DNA of 64,000 nucleotides from Sulfobacillus thermotolerans (GCA_002951815.1 CP019454.1:3235837-3299836), one strand, 5' to 3'. Shown: positions 1 through 9,660, counted from the first letter of the stretch. Notes: generated by a model not told the origin, from the letters alone. A program made the numbers and translations.

Positions 1-383
1 GCTTGCTGGGCTTCTTGATGCGTGAGCTTACGTTCTTGTCCCGCAATGCGGCGGGCATTCGGATGCGGGGAGGCCCGGAGTGCGGTCAACCGTTCTCGGG
101 TTTTTTTCACGCGTTGCGTCCATAAAGTCGCCCCGTCTTTCATGGCTTGATGGCGGGCCCGAATGAGGTCTTGCGCTTCTTGCACCGCATCTTTGGCGTA
201 ACGCAGCGGCAACTCCGTTTCACTGGCACAGTGACGTTCCAAACCGCCGATGTTTTGTAGTCCTCCAACCAAGCGTTGAAAGGCAAACCGTAGCATGAAC
301 CCATATTTGCGCATCAAACGGCGTAACACCGTGTCCTGATCGGGCGTGACATCGAGCAAGACACCAAAAATGGTTGTCTTCAT
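1..383 (-). CDS. tnpB: IS607-type element TnpB-like protein, N-terminal part (cut by window edge)
   Basis: The reverse strand is open from an ATG at 383 to the window edge, giving about 127 residues that begin MKTTIFGVLLDVTPDQD. The start overlaps the tnpA stop by four bases (ATGA), the usual tnpA-tnpB coupling in IS607 elements. The visible part is helical and basic and matches the position of the N-terminal wedge region of TnpB, the RNA-guided nuclease related to Cas12. The RuvC residues and zinc finger lie outside the window. Its sequence is clearly unlike the TnpB of the two other IS607 copies here, so it is a separate lineage. The assignment rests mainly on partner and position. Confidence 0.6.
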   Translation of the reverse strand, partial: MKTTIFGVLLDVTPDQDTVLRRLMRKYGFMLRFAFQRLVGGLQNIGGLERHCASETELPLRYAKDAVQEAQDLIRARHQAMKDGATLWTQRVKKTRERLTALRASPHPNARRIAGQERKLTHQEAQQ

Positions 384-1030
384 TCGGGGACTCCTTCCTG
401 AGCTAAGGTCGCCATCGCTTGACGCACGGTCGACCCCATCTTTTCCCCTCCGCGTTTGCCATAAATGCGGGCCGAGAACGACGTGGTAATGGCAATCAAG
501 TCCTCCACGAGTTCCTGCTGATCGTCTTTCACCGTGTGTTCCATGACAACAACACGCACGCCAAAGGCGTGCAGGTAACTTTCCAGATAAGTAAACCCGA
601 AGCGTGCCAATCGATCCTGGGATTCCACAGCCACAATGCCCGCTTGGTGTTGCTGAGCAAGATCCAGCAACCGATGGAGACCCCGCCGTTTTTCATTCAA
701 GCCGCTCGCGACATCGGTAAGAGCCGCCACCACAGTCCATCGCTGCTCCGCAGCGAACGCGGTTAACCGCCCGAGTTGACGATCCAAGTTCCCCGCGTCT
801 TGTTGTTTTGTGGTCGAGACTCGGGCATAGAGGAGACAACGAGTATCCCTAGCAACATCAGGCGCATCCTCGTGCATCAGGGCGCGTAAGTCCGCGACCC
901 GATAGCGCCGATGATTCGTCACGGTACGCACCGGAATCAGGCGCCCTTCGCGTTCCCACTTCCGGAGTCCGTCGATGCTCATGCCGAGCATCTTGGCCGC
1001 CTTGCCGATACTGACAAACTGCTCATCCAT
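380..1030 (-). CDS. tnpA: IS607-family serine recombinase TnpA
   Basis: A 216-residue site-specific recombinase. Residues 1-55 form a MerR-type helix-turn-helix (SIGKAAKMLGMSIDGLRKWE followed by NHRRYRV), and the rest is a small serine resolvase/invertase catalytic domain with the nucleophile in YARVSTTKQ and the downstream LARFGF segment (DRLARFG). IS607 TnpA assembles as a tetramer and inserts the element at GG dinucleotides without target duplication. The frame is open to an upstream ATG at 1069, but the start MDEQF at 1030 agrees with family length and begins right before the HTH. It overlaps tnpB by ATGA. It shares the domain plan but not close sequence with the TnpA at 31525-32154. Confidence 0.88.
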   Translation of the reverse strand: MDEQFVSIGKAAKMLGMSIDGLRKWEREGRLIPVRTVTNHRRYRVADLRALMHEDAPDVARDTRCLLYARVSTTKQQDAGNLDRQLGRLTAFAAEQRWTVVAALTDVASGLNEKRRGLHRLLDLAQQHQAGIVAVESQDRLARFGFTYLESYLHAFGVRVVVMEHTVKDDQQELVEDLIAITTSFSARIYGKRGGEKMGSTVRQAMATLAQEGVPE

Positions 1031-1373
1031 AATACAATCACCTAATAACATATTATCAGAGATCATCATAGATTGACAGCAAGCAGCTTAAACCTCCTTA
1101 TATACCCACAGATGCCCACGGGATAATCACCGGTGCATTCTGGTCGTCAAAATTTGAAAGAAGCTTCACCATACACCGGCCTTTTACCGTCCGGGACGAA
1201 GTCATCTTGCGCAGCCCCTTATATTACAAAACGATAGGTCCCAAAAGTCTTGTTCATGACGACCAAAAAACCGTGCCTATGGCGAGGTTTTTCGCGTGCT
1301 ATCCAAGGTAAAAATCATAAAAATTCTGCTGTTCCCACGGTTATACCGGCGTTGGACAACGGCTTAGCGTCTG
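1031..1373. other. IS left-end region and intergenic spacer
   Basis: No convincing gene. Bases just right of 1030 should contain the left end and promoter of the IS607 element, since tnpA is the first gene. The exact end cannot be placed because no second copy of this lineage is in the window. The right part holds the hairpin at 1265-1292. Confidence 0.4.
1265..1292 (-). terminator. Probable intrinsic terminator of the GGDEF-EAL gene
   Basis: On the reverse strand AAAAACC pairs with GGTTTTT around an inner GCC-ATA-GGC stem, and the T run forms the 3' side. It lies about 80 bases after the stop of the reverse-strand gene ending at 1374. The stem is short with internal mismatches. Confidence 0.5.
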
Positions 1374-3596
1374 CTATCCGGCTACATCTTTGGGACTCTC
1401 ACCAGCTGTCATGAGGCGGGATACGGTCTGGGGCACATCCCAGCTAGGCCGGCCCCATAAATATCCTTGCGCCGCATCGACGCCGCAGTGCTGAAGTATA
1501 AGAGCTTGCTCACGAGTTTCGACCCCTTCGCCAATTGCATAACTATCCCTTTGATGCAGCCACGAGACCATCATCGCAATCAAATCCTGGAGCGCTGCAT
1601 CAACAGGCAAGCGAGAGACCAAGGCACGATCAAACTTGAGCCATGCCGGGCGGCGCTGATGCATGCGCACAATATCCGCCTCTCCCACGCCAAAATCGTC
1701 CTGGGCAAACGCGATCCCTGCATATGATTTCGCCACACTAGCCCAATCGCGATCAGAGGATGTCGCATGCTCATAAACTTCTAACACAATCTGGCTTCGT
1801 GGCAGCACCGTCATGATTTGCTTAAGCACGAGTTCTACACGCTCGGATTGTTCAAGCGTCGCCTCTTGGATGTTAATAAATAATTGAGCTCCTTCTGGCC
1901 AAAAACCCATTTCTTGAATGCGCCTCGCAATAGCGGAAAGACAGGCCAAATCTGCCTCGATACTTAAAGCGTTCTGCGCGCATTCCGAAAAAAACTGCAA
2001 AGGACTGACCATCTCTCCTTTAAAGGATGGCCGAATCAACGCCTCATAGCCAATAATGTGTTCATCTGCTAGGTGCACAATCGGCTGAAACGCCACTCGG
2101 TAACTAAACTGTTCGAGCCACGAAGACGGTACCGTAGGCGATTGAGCCGTTTGCTGTTCTTCGGAACAGTCCTCGACCAAGGACCAATATCCGACTAAGC
2201 GTCCTCCCAAATGAATGGGCATAATCTCTTCGCAAGCCCACCAAAGGGTGCCGTTCGGTCGCTGATTTTCAAGGCGCCCTTGCCACGGCTTTCCTTGCGT
2301 CAACTGCTGCCACATTTGTTGATAGACCGCTTTAGGCGTCGTTTTTGCACTGTTAATCGCAGGGCTTTGTCCTACGAGTTCATCGGCACTCCGCCCCGTC
2401 ATGCGTTCAAACGCCGGATTGACCGCCACAATACGGCCATCGACACTGGTCATAACCGTCCCCAACTGGCAATATTGCCATAAATTCAGCGCTGCATCGG
2501 CTAGCCATCCTAACTCATTGCGATAGATCGGCTCTGCATCGGCGTCCGTGATGGGGGTATCTGCACCTACCACGTAATTCTTGCCGTGGCGCTTGGCATA
2601 AAGCAGATGCACATCGGCATCTTCCAACAAACGATCGGTCAGCGGGCCCACGACGTAACCCATGGACACTCCCAATTGCACAAGCCCAGCCGCTGTCTCG
2701 TAAGATCTGCCCGTCACCTCCGCATGCAACGTGGCCGTTAACTTTGTGGCTAATTCCGGGTGCGCAAGCTTCGACACCCAAGCAAACTCATCACCGCCAA
2801 ATCGCACCACGGCATCCTCGGGATGACATTGGCGTAACAAGCGAGCCGCGAATTGGGAGAGAATCTCATCGCCGACCATGTGGCCCCAGGTATCATTAAT
2901 GGATTTAAAATCATCAATATCAAACGCCACAAAGAGCCAATCCGTATCTGCATGGCTTTGGGCCCGTTCTCGCCACCTTTGCCAACCATGACGCGTCAAG
3001 GCGCCCGTCAACGCATCATGTTCCGCCCGCTCTTTATCATCCGCCCACACTTTTTCCCGCCGCGCGCGTCCGGTAATGTATCCGGCCAACAACAACCCGG
3101 TCGTGACGGTGACAATAAAATCATGCATCCCATTGGGATTCATGATGACACTTGTTAAAGACACCGCCAACAATGCTAAGTAAATTAACACAGGATGGCG
3201 CCACGGCATAACGGTCAGGGCTGCCACAGCGCCGGTCATAACCACAACGTCCATCACCGTGTGAGGTGACCATCCATGATATCCGACGGCACTCAAAAGC
3301 ATCGCGCCAAATACCACGCCTGAGGCCACGAGAGACCACGTCTTCTCGGCCAGCAGATACCACATGGCCATCATGACCACAAAATAGACCCCATAGGGCA
3401 TGTCCATGCCGCCCCATATCGCAATCGTCAGCAAAGACAAAGGGGCGCCCACAATCATCAGAATGCGCGCTATGAGTGGCGTGGTCTTAACCGCCGCTAA
3501 ATCCGCCAATTCCCACAACGCAACCAACAACCCGGCGAAGAGCACCCCATGAATGACATCTGCGGGCCAGGACGTAGCCCCACTCTCCCAATGCAT
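1374..3596 (-). CDS. Membrane GGDEF-PAS-EAL c-di-GMP signalling protein
   Basis: A 740-residue protein. Residues 15-175 contain about six hydrophobic segments forming a membrane sensor region of no recognised type. GGDEF lies at about 190-345 (motif GGDEF at 267-271), a PAS domain at about 370-480, and EAL at about 495-735. The cyclase motif is intact, but the inhibitory I-site RxxD is HPED, so product inhibition is probably lost. The EAL domain keeps EAL at 518-520, INIQE, the DDFG pair, the LKFD lysine and GEGVET, so phosphodiesterase activity is plausible. The start has purine-rich GGAGGG and GAGGGG upstream. It is divergent from a second GGDEF-EAL gene. Which activity dominates cannot be told from sequence. 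Confidence 0.9.
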   Translation of the reverse strand: MHWESGATSWPADVIHGVLFAGLLVALWELADLAAVKTTPLIARILMIVGAPLSLLTIAIWGGMDMPYGVYFVVMMAMWYLLAEKTWSLVASGVVFGAMLLSAVGYHGWSPHTVMDVVVMTGAVAALTVMPWRHPVLIYLALLAVSLTSVIMNPNGMHDFIVTVTTGLLLAGYITGRARREKVWADDKERAEHDALTGALTRHGWQRWRERAQSHADTDWLFVAFDIDDFKSINDTWGHMVGDEILSQFAARLLRQCHPEDAVVRFGGDEFAWVSKLAHPELATKLTATLHAEVTGRSYETAAGLVQLGVSMGYVVGPLTDRLLEDADVHLLYAKRHGKNYVVGADTPITDADAEPIYRNELGWLADAALNLWQYCQLGTVMTSVDGRIVAVNPAFERMTGRSADELVGQSPAINSAKTTPKAVYQQMWQQLTQGKPWQGRLENQRPNGTLWWACEEIMPIHLGGRLVGYWSLVEDCSEEQQTAQSPTVPSSWLEQFSYRVAFQPIVHLADEHIIGYEALIRPSFKGEMVSPLQFFSECAQNALSIEADLACLSAIARRIQEMGFWPEGAQLFINIQEATLEQSERVELVLKQIMTVLPRSQIVLEVYEHATSSDRDWASVAKSYAGIAFAQDDFGVGEADIVRMHQRRPAWLKFDRALVSRLPVDAALQDLIAMMVSWLHQRDSYAIGEGVETREQALILQHCGVDAAQGYLWGRPSWDVPQTVSRLMTAGESPKDVAG

Positions 3597-4067
3597 CGCC
3601 CCTCACACCCTCCATTCACACAAACACCCGCGCCTCTTCGTCCACGGTAGCGGTTAACTTCGCCAAGGTGCACAAAACACCCGCCATAAGAGCCCTAAGT
3701 CCATGATTCTTTCGGGCGTGGGACGTTATCTATCCGAGAGTATAAAGGACTGTCGCGCGCACAATGCCACATTAATGGCCATTTTCCCCTAAAAAATTCA
3801 AAAAAATTCCACAACCAGGTTTGTTATTGCCTTTTTTAAGGAACATTTCCGTAAATCCTTCCTATCATTTGGAGCCCTTCTTGTTCATTCAGTACAATAA
3901 ACCCATATCACTGTCGAATTTCGCGGTCAATGAGTCCCATTCATCCGCGCATAACAACAACAGGTTTACGTGATAAAGCATGGTGTCTCCCCCAGCAAGG
4001 ACGCGGGGCGCAAGAGACCGCCCAAAAAACATTTTGGAGCGCCGTATATAAAAAGGAGTCCAATGCG
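3597..4067. other. Divergent intergenic region between two c-di-GMP genes
   Basis: This AT-rich stretch, with A and T runs around 3790-3850, must carry promoters for both flanking genes. The + reading frame is open from 3930, but the segment 3930-4067 lacks domain content and a ribosome binding site, so I treat it as leader. No clear palindrome was seen. Confidence 0.4.
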
Positions 4068-6548
4068 ATGGTTGTTCGCCGTGGAAAGTCTAGAAGCCGG
4101 GGCCGTTTCCAAACGGATTTGGCAAACGCCCGCCTGCACATGCTGTTGAAAGCATGTCCTGATCCTGTATTAATTAAAGATGCAGAAGGTTTTTGGTACC
4201 GCATGAATCAAGCCGCTCAACGGCTGTTCGCAATCCATAGTCCCCAGTCCTCAAAACTGTCGCCAGAAGAAGCCCGGCAACGCTATCCCCATTTAGCGGA
4301 AAGCTTCGTGTGTAACCGCCAAGAGGATGAGCACGCTTGGCAAGCCCATCAGACGCTATCCGAACAGGTCGTTTTTTGGGGGCCCGAGCAAACTCCGCAA
4401 CGGTTGCAAGTGCAACGGACCCCCTACTACTATCCCGATGGCTCGCGGTGGTGTTTGGTCATCACGGCCACGCCTGCCGCCAGTCCTCCCTCTCAAGGTT
4501 CCTTACACCAATCCCTTTTTGAACTGGAAATGATTATGGAGGCAACCGATACCGCGGTGTGGCAATTTGATGCCGGTCAGCACCTCTTGCGCGCCAACCA
4601 CATTGCCTGGCATTGGATGGGCTACCCCGCGTCTACCCCGCCAGAGGTGCCCAACACCTGTCTTTTATTTCAAAGTAACCCCTGGCAAATCGGCTTCCAA
4701 GAGGCCTTGCGGTCCCAACAAACCACCCGAACTTCGATTGAAACATGGCCTTTAGCATCGGGTGCCCTTTTAGAAGTGGAAGTCGATCGCATTCCCTATC
4801 GACACGGTTCGACTTTAGCGGGCATCGTGGTGCTGGCACGTGACATTACCGCCTACCGCGAAACTGCTCGCGCGCTCGCCGATAGCGAAGAACGATACCG
4901 GACGATCTTAAATGAAATTCAAGACGGCTATTTTGAGGTGGATTTAGCAGGCAACCTACGCTTTTTCAATCCCGCCTTGAGCACGATTCTCGGCTACACG
5001 GCACAAGAACTGGCGGGTCTGAACTACCGCGCTTATACGAATGAAGACCAGACCCAATTGTTATATCAATCTTTTCACAGCGTATACCGTAGCCGCCACT
5101 CGGCAATGACCGAGTGGCAAATTATACGCAAGGACGGAACGCCGCGCTATGTCAATGCCACCGTCTCTCTTATCCTCAATGCGGACGACCAGCCTGCAGG
5201 ATTTCGGGGCTTGGTCCGCGACATTACGGACCATAAACAAGCTGAGCTGGAACTGCGCTACCTCGCCCACCACGACCCGCTTACCGCCTTGCCCAACCGC
5301 AGCCAATTTATTGCGGAAATTCAATCCGCTATTGCCGAATCCCAAGACCATCAGCAATCCTTTGCCCTGCTATTCGTGGATTTGGACCGGTTTAAAAATG
5401 TGAACGATACCTTAGGCCACCCTGCGGGTGACCAATTGCTTCAGCAAGTGGCCGATACGCTTAAGAAAGTCATCCGCCAAAAGGACATGGTAGCCCGCAC
5501 CGGTGGCGATGAATTTGCCGTCCTTTTGCGCCCGATGACCCGCGCCGAAGATTTAAGTGCCATTGCTGCACGGATCTTAGAACAGTTGCAAAAGCCGTGG
5601 CACATTGCGGGTCAGGAATTCCGCTGCCCCGGCAGTATTGGGATTGCGCTTTATCCTCACGACGGCAGCGACCCGGATACCTTGCTCAAACATGCTGATG
5701 TGGCCATGTACCGCGCCAAAAATTTAGGTGGGAACCGGTTCGTACTCTATAACGCCACCATGAACCGTCAAAGCAGCGACTATGTCTTGCTGGAAAGCGA
5801 CCTCAACCAGGCGCTGAAACAGCGTCAATTCATTCTCCACTACCAACCGCAAATGAATAGCCAAACCGGACAAATTTATGGGGTCGAAGCCTTGGTGCGG
5901 TGGCAACGCCCCAACGGCTCCTTAGTGCCCCCGAATGACTTTATCCCATTTGCTGAGCATTCCGGTCTGATTATCCCCATTGGCCAGCAAGTCTTCGCGG
6001 AAGCTTGCCGTCAAACCGCTCAGTGGCAAGCCAAAGGACGCCCTTTGCACAAAGTGGCAATCAACCTCTCTGCTCGACAGTTCCAGCAACCCGATCTTCA
6101 AGCGATGATTATGCAAATCCTTGAAACCACTGGATGCCCTCCACAAGCCGTGGAGATTGAAATTACGGAAAGCGCGGCCATGGAAAATGTGGCTTATACT
6201 TTGCGCATCCTTAAAGCCTTTCGGGACATGGGTATGTCCATTGCGCTAGACGATTTTGGCACGGGATTTTCGTCCCTACGCTATCTCAAAGAGTTTCCGA
6301 TTACGTCCTTGAAAATCGATCAATCCTTTGTGCACGATGTCCTCTACGAAACAAAAAGTCGGGCGATTGTCAAAACCGTGATTGAACTCGCCAACAATTT
6401 AGGGGTTGCGGTGATAGCGGAAGGCGCTGAAACCCAAGAACAGGTCAACGCCTTGCAGGATCTAGGCTGTAGCGTCATTCAAGGCTATTATTTTTCCCGC
6501 CCTTTGCCGGCGGACGCCCTTGAACACTTCATGAACCGCTACCGCTAA
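4068..6548 (+). CDS. PAS-GGDEF-EAL c-di-GMP signalling protein
   Basis: An 826-residue soluble protein. Three PAS-like regions (about 20-120, 150-265 and 270-400, the last followed by the PAC-type end RGLVRDITDHKQ) precede GGDEF (motif at 479-483) and EAL (motif at 607-609). GGDEF is intact with an I-site RQKD five residues before it. EAL keeps the N of INLSARQ, EIEITE, ALDDFGTGFSS, LKIDQSF, AEGAET and IQGYYF, the full catalytic set. I chose the ATG at 4068 because AAGGAG sits nine bases upstream; the open frame extends to 3930 without an SD. It has no membrane segment, unlike the divergent neighbour, so PAS ligands or cytosolic partners probably set its activity. Confidence 0.9.
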   Translation: MVVRRGKSRSRGRFQTDLANARLHMLLKACPDPVLIKDAEGFWYRMNQAAQRLFAIHSPQSSKLSPEEARQRYPHLAESFVCNRQEDEHAWQAHQTLSEQVVFWGPEQTPQRLQVQRTPYYYPDGSRWCLVITATPAASPPSQGSLHQSLFELEMIMEATDTAVWQFDAGQHLLRANHIAWHWMGYPASTPPEVPNTCLLFQSNPWQIGFQEALRSQQTTRTSIETWPLASGALLEVEVDRIPYRHGSTLAGIVVLARDITAYRETARALADSEERYRTILNEIQDGYFEVDLAGNLRFFNPALSTILGYTAQELAGLNYRAYTNEDQTQLLYQSFHSVYRSRHSAMTEWQIIRKDGTPRYVNATVSLILNADDQPAGFRGLVRDITDHKQAELELRYLAHHDPLTALPNRSQFIAEIQSAIAESQDHQQSFALLFVDLDRFKNVNDTLGHPAGDQLLQQVADTLKKVIRQKDMVARTGGDEFAVLLRPMTRAEDLSAIAARILEQLQKPWHIAGQEFRCPGSIGIALYPHDGSDPDTLLKHADVAMYRAKNLGGNRFVLYNATMNRQSSDYVLLESDLNQALKQRQFILHYQPQMNSQTGQIYGVEALVRWQRPNGSLVPPNDFIPFAEHSGLIIPIGQQVFAEACRQTAQWQAKGRPLHKVAINLSARQFQQPDLQAMIMQILETTGCPPQAVEIEITESAAMENVAYTLRILKAFRDMGMSIALDDFGTGFSSLRYLKEFPITSLKIDQSFVHDVLYETKSRAIVKTVIELANNLGVAVIAEGAETQEQVNALQDLGCSVIQGYYFSRPLPADALEHFMNRYR

Positions 6549-6571
6549 GCATCATGAAAAGCCATCAACGG

Positions 6572-6619
6572 CCTTGAGCCCACCCCATGGCTCCATAACT
6601 CCATGGGGTGGGCTCAAGG
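6572..6619. terminator. Perfect 19-bp inverted repeat between convergent genes
   Basis: CCTTGAGCCCACCCCATGG at 6572-6590 and its exact reverse complement at 6601-6619 are separated by ten bases. It lies 24 bases after the EAL gene stop and before the 3' end of the convergent LysR gene. There is no T tract on either side, so a bidirectional or Rho-independent-like stop is likely but not textbook. Confidence 0.55.
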
Positions 6620-6770
6620 ACACCGTCATATGCGAAGCGCCAACGCACCGTGGAAACAGCCCTTGGGCATTCTTGCAACAAGAGAAGACCCGTTCAGTTA
6701 TGACAAGGGGCCACGTTCAAAAGATCACAGAGCGTATAATCCGACTTCTTGGTGCTAACACCACTTGCCG

Positions 6771-7679
6771 CTACAAGCCGTCAACGTCTTGCAGCGCGGT
6801 AGAAAAGTAGCGGCGCGTCATCTCAATAAAGCCCCGAGCCGCTGGGGAAAGCCATTTGTCATGGCGCCATACTAATTGGCTTACGACGGGAAATTCCGGC
6901 CCATTCCAAGGGAGTTCCACCAACTCGTGCGCTTCCAACTCCTCTTGCACGGCCATCGAAGGCAAGAGCGATACCCCTAATCCCGCTTGCACACACTGCT
7001 TAATCGCTTCCACACTGAAGAACTCCACACGGGGATGATGAATGCCCGTGCTCTCTAGCGCACTCTCAAACATAACGCGATAACTACATCCCGGTTCGGT
7101 CACTAATAAGGTCTCGTGCTCCAAATCTCCAGGCCCCACTTCTAACGCCCGTGCTAAAGGATGATGCACCGGTGCCACCACACGCATTGGCTCATCTCTT
7201 AGTATTTCGCAGTGCAAGCCCGGGTCCTGACAGGGCGATTCCAATGTGACCGCCAAATCCAAACTTCCATGCCATACGGCTTGGCGCAAATCGCGACAAA
7301 TCCCCGTACGAAAAATTAATTCGACCTGGGGAAAGTGGGCGCGATACGCCTTCAACACCGGTGCCAAACGATATGTACAAAGACTTTCGACAGACCCAAC
7401 GGTCAACGTTCCAACCACCTCAGAGGAATTTCCCACCACCTCATGCGCTTCATCGGCCAGATTCAATAAGCGGTGGGCGTAACTAAGAAACTGCGTGCCA
7501 GCATCGGTAAGCCGAATGCGTTTCCCGCTTCGCTCCACTAATAATACCCCGAGTTCTTCCTCCAAGCTTTGGATCTGAGCACTGACACTCGACTGCGCAT
7601 AATTTAGCCGTTCCGCGGTGCGTGTGAAGCTCAACTCTTCGGCTAGCACCCGAAACGTTTGCACATTCTTGAGCTCCAT
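6771..7679 (-). CDS. LysR-family transcriptional regulator
   Basis: 302 residues, typical LTTR length. The N-terminal winged HTH runs from MELKNVQTFRVLAEELSFTR through the helix AQSSVSAQIQSLEEELGVLL, followed by the linker helix and a two-lobed periplasmic-binding-like effector domain from about residue 85. The start at 7679 (MELKN) has GAGG seven bases upstream; the in-frame ATG at 7697 overlaps that ribosome binding site and is less likely. It is divergent from an APC amino-acid permease with 131 bases between starts. This is the classic LTTR arrangement, suggesting the permease gene is the target and an amino acid the effector. The effector identity is not visible. Confidence 0.9.
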   Translation of the reverse strand: MELKNVQTFRVLAEELSFTRTAERLNYAQSSVSAQIQSLEEELGVLLVERSGKRIRLTDAGTQFLSYAHRLLNLADEAHEVVGNSSEVVGTLTVGSVESLCTYRLAPVLKAYRAHFPQVELIFRTGICRDLRQAVWHGSLDLAVTLESPCQDPGLHCEILRDEPMRVVAPVHHPLARALEVGPGDLEHETLLVTEPGCSYRVMFESALESTGIHHPRVEFFSVEAIKQCVQAGLGVSLLPSMAVQEELEAHELVELPWNGPEFPVVSQLVWRHDKWLSPAARGFIEMTRRYFSTALQDVDGL

Positions 7680-7810
7680 AAACGCACCTCGTTTCATCGG
7701 TTTGGCCGATACATTCTATCGCGTCTATCGTATGACACCCTGATAGCGAAATGCTAGCATCAAGAAGTAGAACCTCGTAAATTCCCTAATATATTTAAGG
7801 AGAAATTACC

Positions 7811-9085
7811 ATGGAGCATCCCCGCGAATTGGCACGCCGTTTGACCTGGGTGCACGGATCTGCCCTCGCGATTGGCGCGGTATTGGGCTCCGGCATTCTC
7901 GTCCTCCCGGCCACTACCGCCCAGCAAGCCGGACCTGCCGCAATCGTCGCATGGATTATCATGTCGGTTTTGGCCTTTCCGCTCTCATTGACCCTTGGCC
8001 AACTTGCCGCCCAACATCCCCACGCTGGAGGCATCGTCGAATACGTCAGACTGGCATGGGGGAATTCCGCCAGCCGGTTGACGGCGTGGCTCTTTCTTGG
8101 GACCATCCCGATAGGAGTCCCGATCATTGCCATTTTGGGTGCTGACTATACGGCCACGACATTGGCCCTGCCCACATGGACAATCCCTCTCATCGCTGCA
8201 CTAATGTTAGCCGGTTCTTTGGGATTACACGCTGCCGGAGTAGAGGTTGCCAGTTGGATGCAAATCGCTGTTCTGGCAATTATCGGTGCATTGATCGTCA
8301 TAGCGATCCTTTTTGCCGCCCCTCACATCCATCCCAGGGCTTTTCATCCATTCGTGCCCCATGGTTGGTTACCCGTTGGCCAAGCAACCGTCTCGGTTTT
8401 CTGGTGTTTTGTCGGGTGGGAAATGGTTGGGCATCTTGCGGAGGAATTCCTTAATCCCCGTAAAGATTTGCAACGGACATTTCTCGTGGCCCCCAGTGTG
8501 GTAGGACTGCTTTATGTCGCCCTAGCGTTTGTTACAATAGGGATTCATGCCTACGGCCGCACCGAGCTCCCCATTCCTTTTAGTCAATTACTAGCCACCG
8601 GCTTTGGCCAAAGTGGCCCTGTCCTAGCTGGATGGACCGCGCTCGTCATCACAATCGTCTCCATTCATGGGAATATCGGGGGATTTTCACGGATGGTGTT
8701 CAGCCAAGCCCGGGCTGGCGTGTTTCCGCGCTTTCTTAGCCACGTGCACCGGATACGACGCATTCCTACGGCGGCTTTATGGGCATTGGCGCTGGACTTT
8801 GCGGTCGTACTGACCATTGACACTATGGTCCATATCAACCTTCCCCACCTTATCCTCTTGCCCAGCACTGTCTTCCTTGTTCTCTATACCGTAGCCATGA
8901 TTTCTGCTGTCAAACTCTTTGCCCACGTTTCCAAAAAAAAGTTCGTGTTAATGGCGGGCCTAGCGGCGATAGTCTGCGTTGCCTTATTACCGTTCAGCGG
9001 TTGGGCCCTACTATATCCCCTAAGCCTGATCACCGCGGGATGGTTTGTCTCGGTGAAACGTCGCCCCGCTAGGAATGTTGAATGA
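7811..9085 (+). CDS. APC-superfamily amino-acid permease (YjeH-like)
   Basis: 424 residues with about 12 hydrophobic segments. The first helix carries GAVLGSGILVLP, the unwound glycine-rich motif of APC transporters that binds the substrate backbone. Length and the WVHGSALAIGAVLGSGIL start resemble the YjeH-type group, known to export methionine and branched-chain amino acids, but the substrate cannot be fixed here. AAGGAG lies eight bases before the ATG. The divergent LysR gene probably controls it, in line with LysR-controlled amino-acid exporters. No partner gene follows in the same direction. Confidence 0.82.
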   Translation: MEHPRELARRLTWVHGSALAIGAVLGSGILVLPATTAQQAGPAAIVAWIIMSVLAFPLSLTLGQLAAQHPHAGGIVEYVRLAWGNSASRLTAWLFLGTIPIGVPIIAILGADYTATTLALPTWTIPLIAALMLAGSLGLHAAGVEVASWMQIAVLAIIGALIVIAILFAAPHIHPRAFHPFVPHGWLPVGQATVSVFWCFVGWEMVGHLAEEFLNPRKDLQRTFLVAPSVVGLLYVALAFVTIGIHAYGRTELPIPFSQLLATGFGQSGPVLAGWTALVITIVSIHGNIGGFSRMVFSQARAGVFPRFLSHVHRIRRIPTAALWALALDFAVVLTIDTMVHINLPHLILLPSTVFLVLYTVAMISAVKLFAHVSKKKFVLMAGLAAIVCVALLPFSGWALLYPLSLITAGWFVSVKRRPARNVE

Positions 9086-9231
9086 TCGTCTAATTTTGTG
9101 GACACCTCGAATTGACACGCGATAGTACAATCATAAATCCGGTGACCAATTACTATGGTTGAGCGTTTAAAGAGAGCCTAATCTGCCTACAAGCGTATCG
9201 CTGACGCAATGCCATTGCTTCCCTAGGGCGC

Positions 9232-9281
9232 TTGACACTCAAATCAGGGCCGAAGTAATATATCGATTAACATCGATGAAT
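9232..9281 (+). promoter_or_regulatory. Promoter and operator of the arsR-like gene
   Basis: TTGACA at 9232-9237 and TAATAT at 9256-9261 are spaced by 18 bases. A 23-bp site at 9259-9281 built on ATCGAT-N4-ATCGAT overlaps the -10 and likely start point. A nearly identical site (22 of 23 bases, inverted) lies before the next gene, so this is very probably the ArsR-type operator and the gene is autorepressed. Confidence 0.7.
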
Positions 9282-9295
9282 TGGAGACAAAAACC

Positions 9296-9646
9296 GTGGA
9301 TCTTGTCGCGATTTTTAAGGCCTTGGGTCAACCGCAACGCTATGCGCTATTTCTCGACCTACTTAAAGGAGACGGCTCCTCTTGCTGTGCAGATGTCGCA
9401 CCAGATGAATCCGCATGCTGTGTCATCGATTTCACTCAACGGCACCGTCTAGCCCAGTCGACCATTTCGCATCATTTGCAAGTGTTGGTGGATGCCGGGT
9501 TGATAACAGTCGAACGACGCGGCACATACCGAGTCTACCAAGTCAATCAGCCGATGTGGGAGTCTTTTCAGCGTCATGTCGCGTCGTTAACGGCTTGTGT
9601 CGATACGGAACACCGCGGAGCCATGGGGCAGATCCCCCATGCCTAA
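9296..9646 (+). CDS. ArsR/SmtB-family metalloregulator
   Basis: 116 residues with a winged HTH whose recognition helix is QSTISHHLQVL followed by the wing ITVERRGTYRVYQV. Before it lies SCCADVAPDESACCVIDF, two adjacent Cys pairs that look like a thiol metal or metalloid sensing site. The open frame begins at a TTG (9281), but the GTG at 9296 has GGAG nine bases upstream and gives the better start. ArsR proteins repress their own operon and release DNA when metal binds. The mirrored operators and following Cys-rich protein and MFS gene suggest a resistance unit; arsenic, antimony or another soft metal cannot be distinguished. Confidence 0.88.
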   Translation: MDLVAIFKALGQPQRYALFLDLLKGDGSSCCADVAPDESACCVIDFTQRHRLAQSTISHHLQVLVDAGLITVERRGTYRVYQVNQPMWESFQRHVASLTACVDTEHRGAMGQIPHA

Positions 9647-9660
9647 ATTTTTTTGGCTTA

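Noticed and set aside
6574-6810. 78-codon + frame across the 19-bp hairpin
   Set aside because: It begins in the hairpin, has no SD, and overlaps the LysR 3' end.
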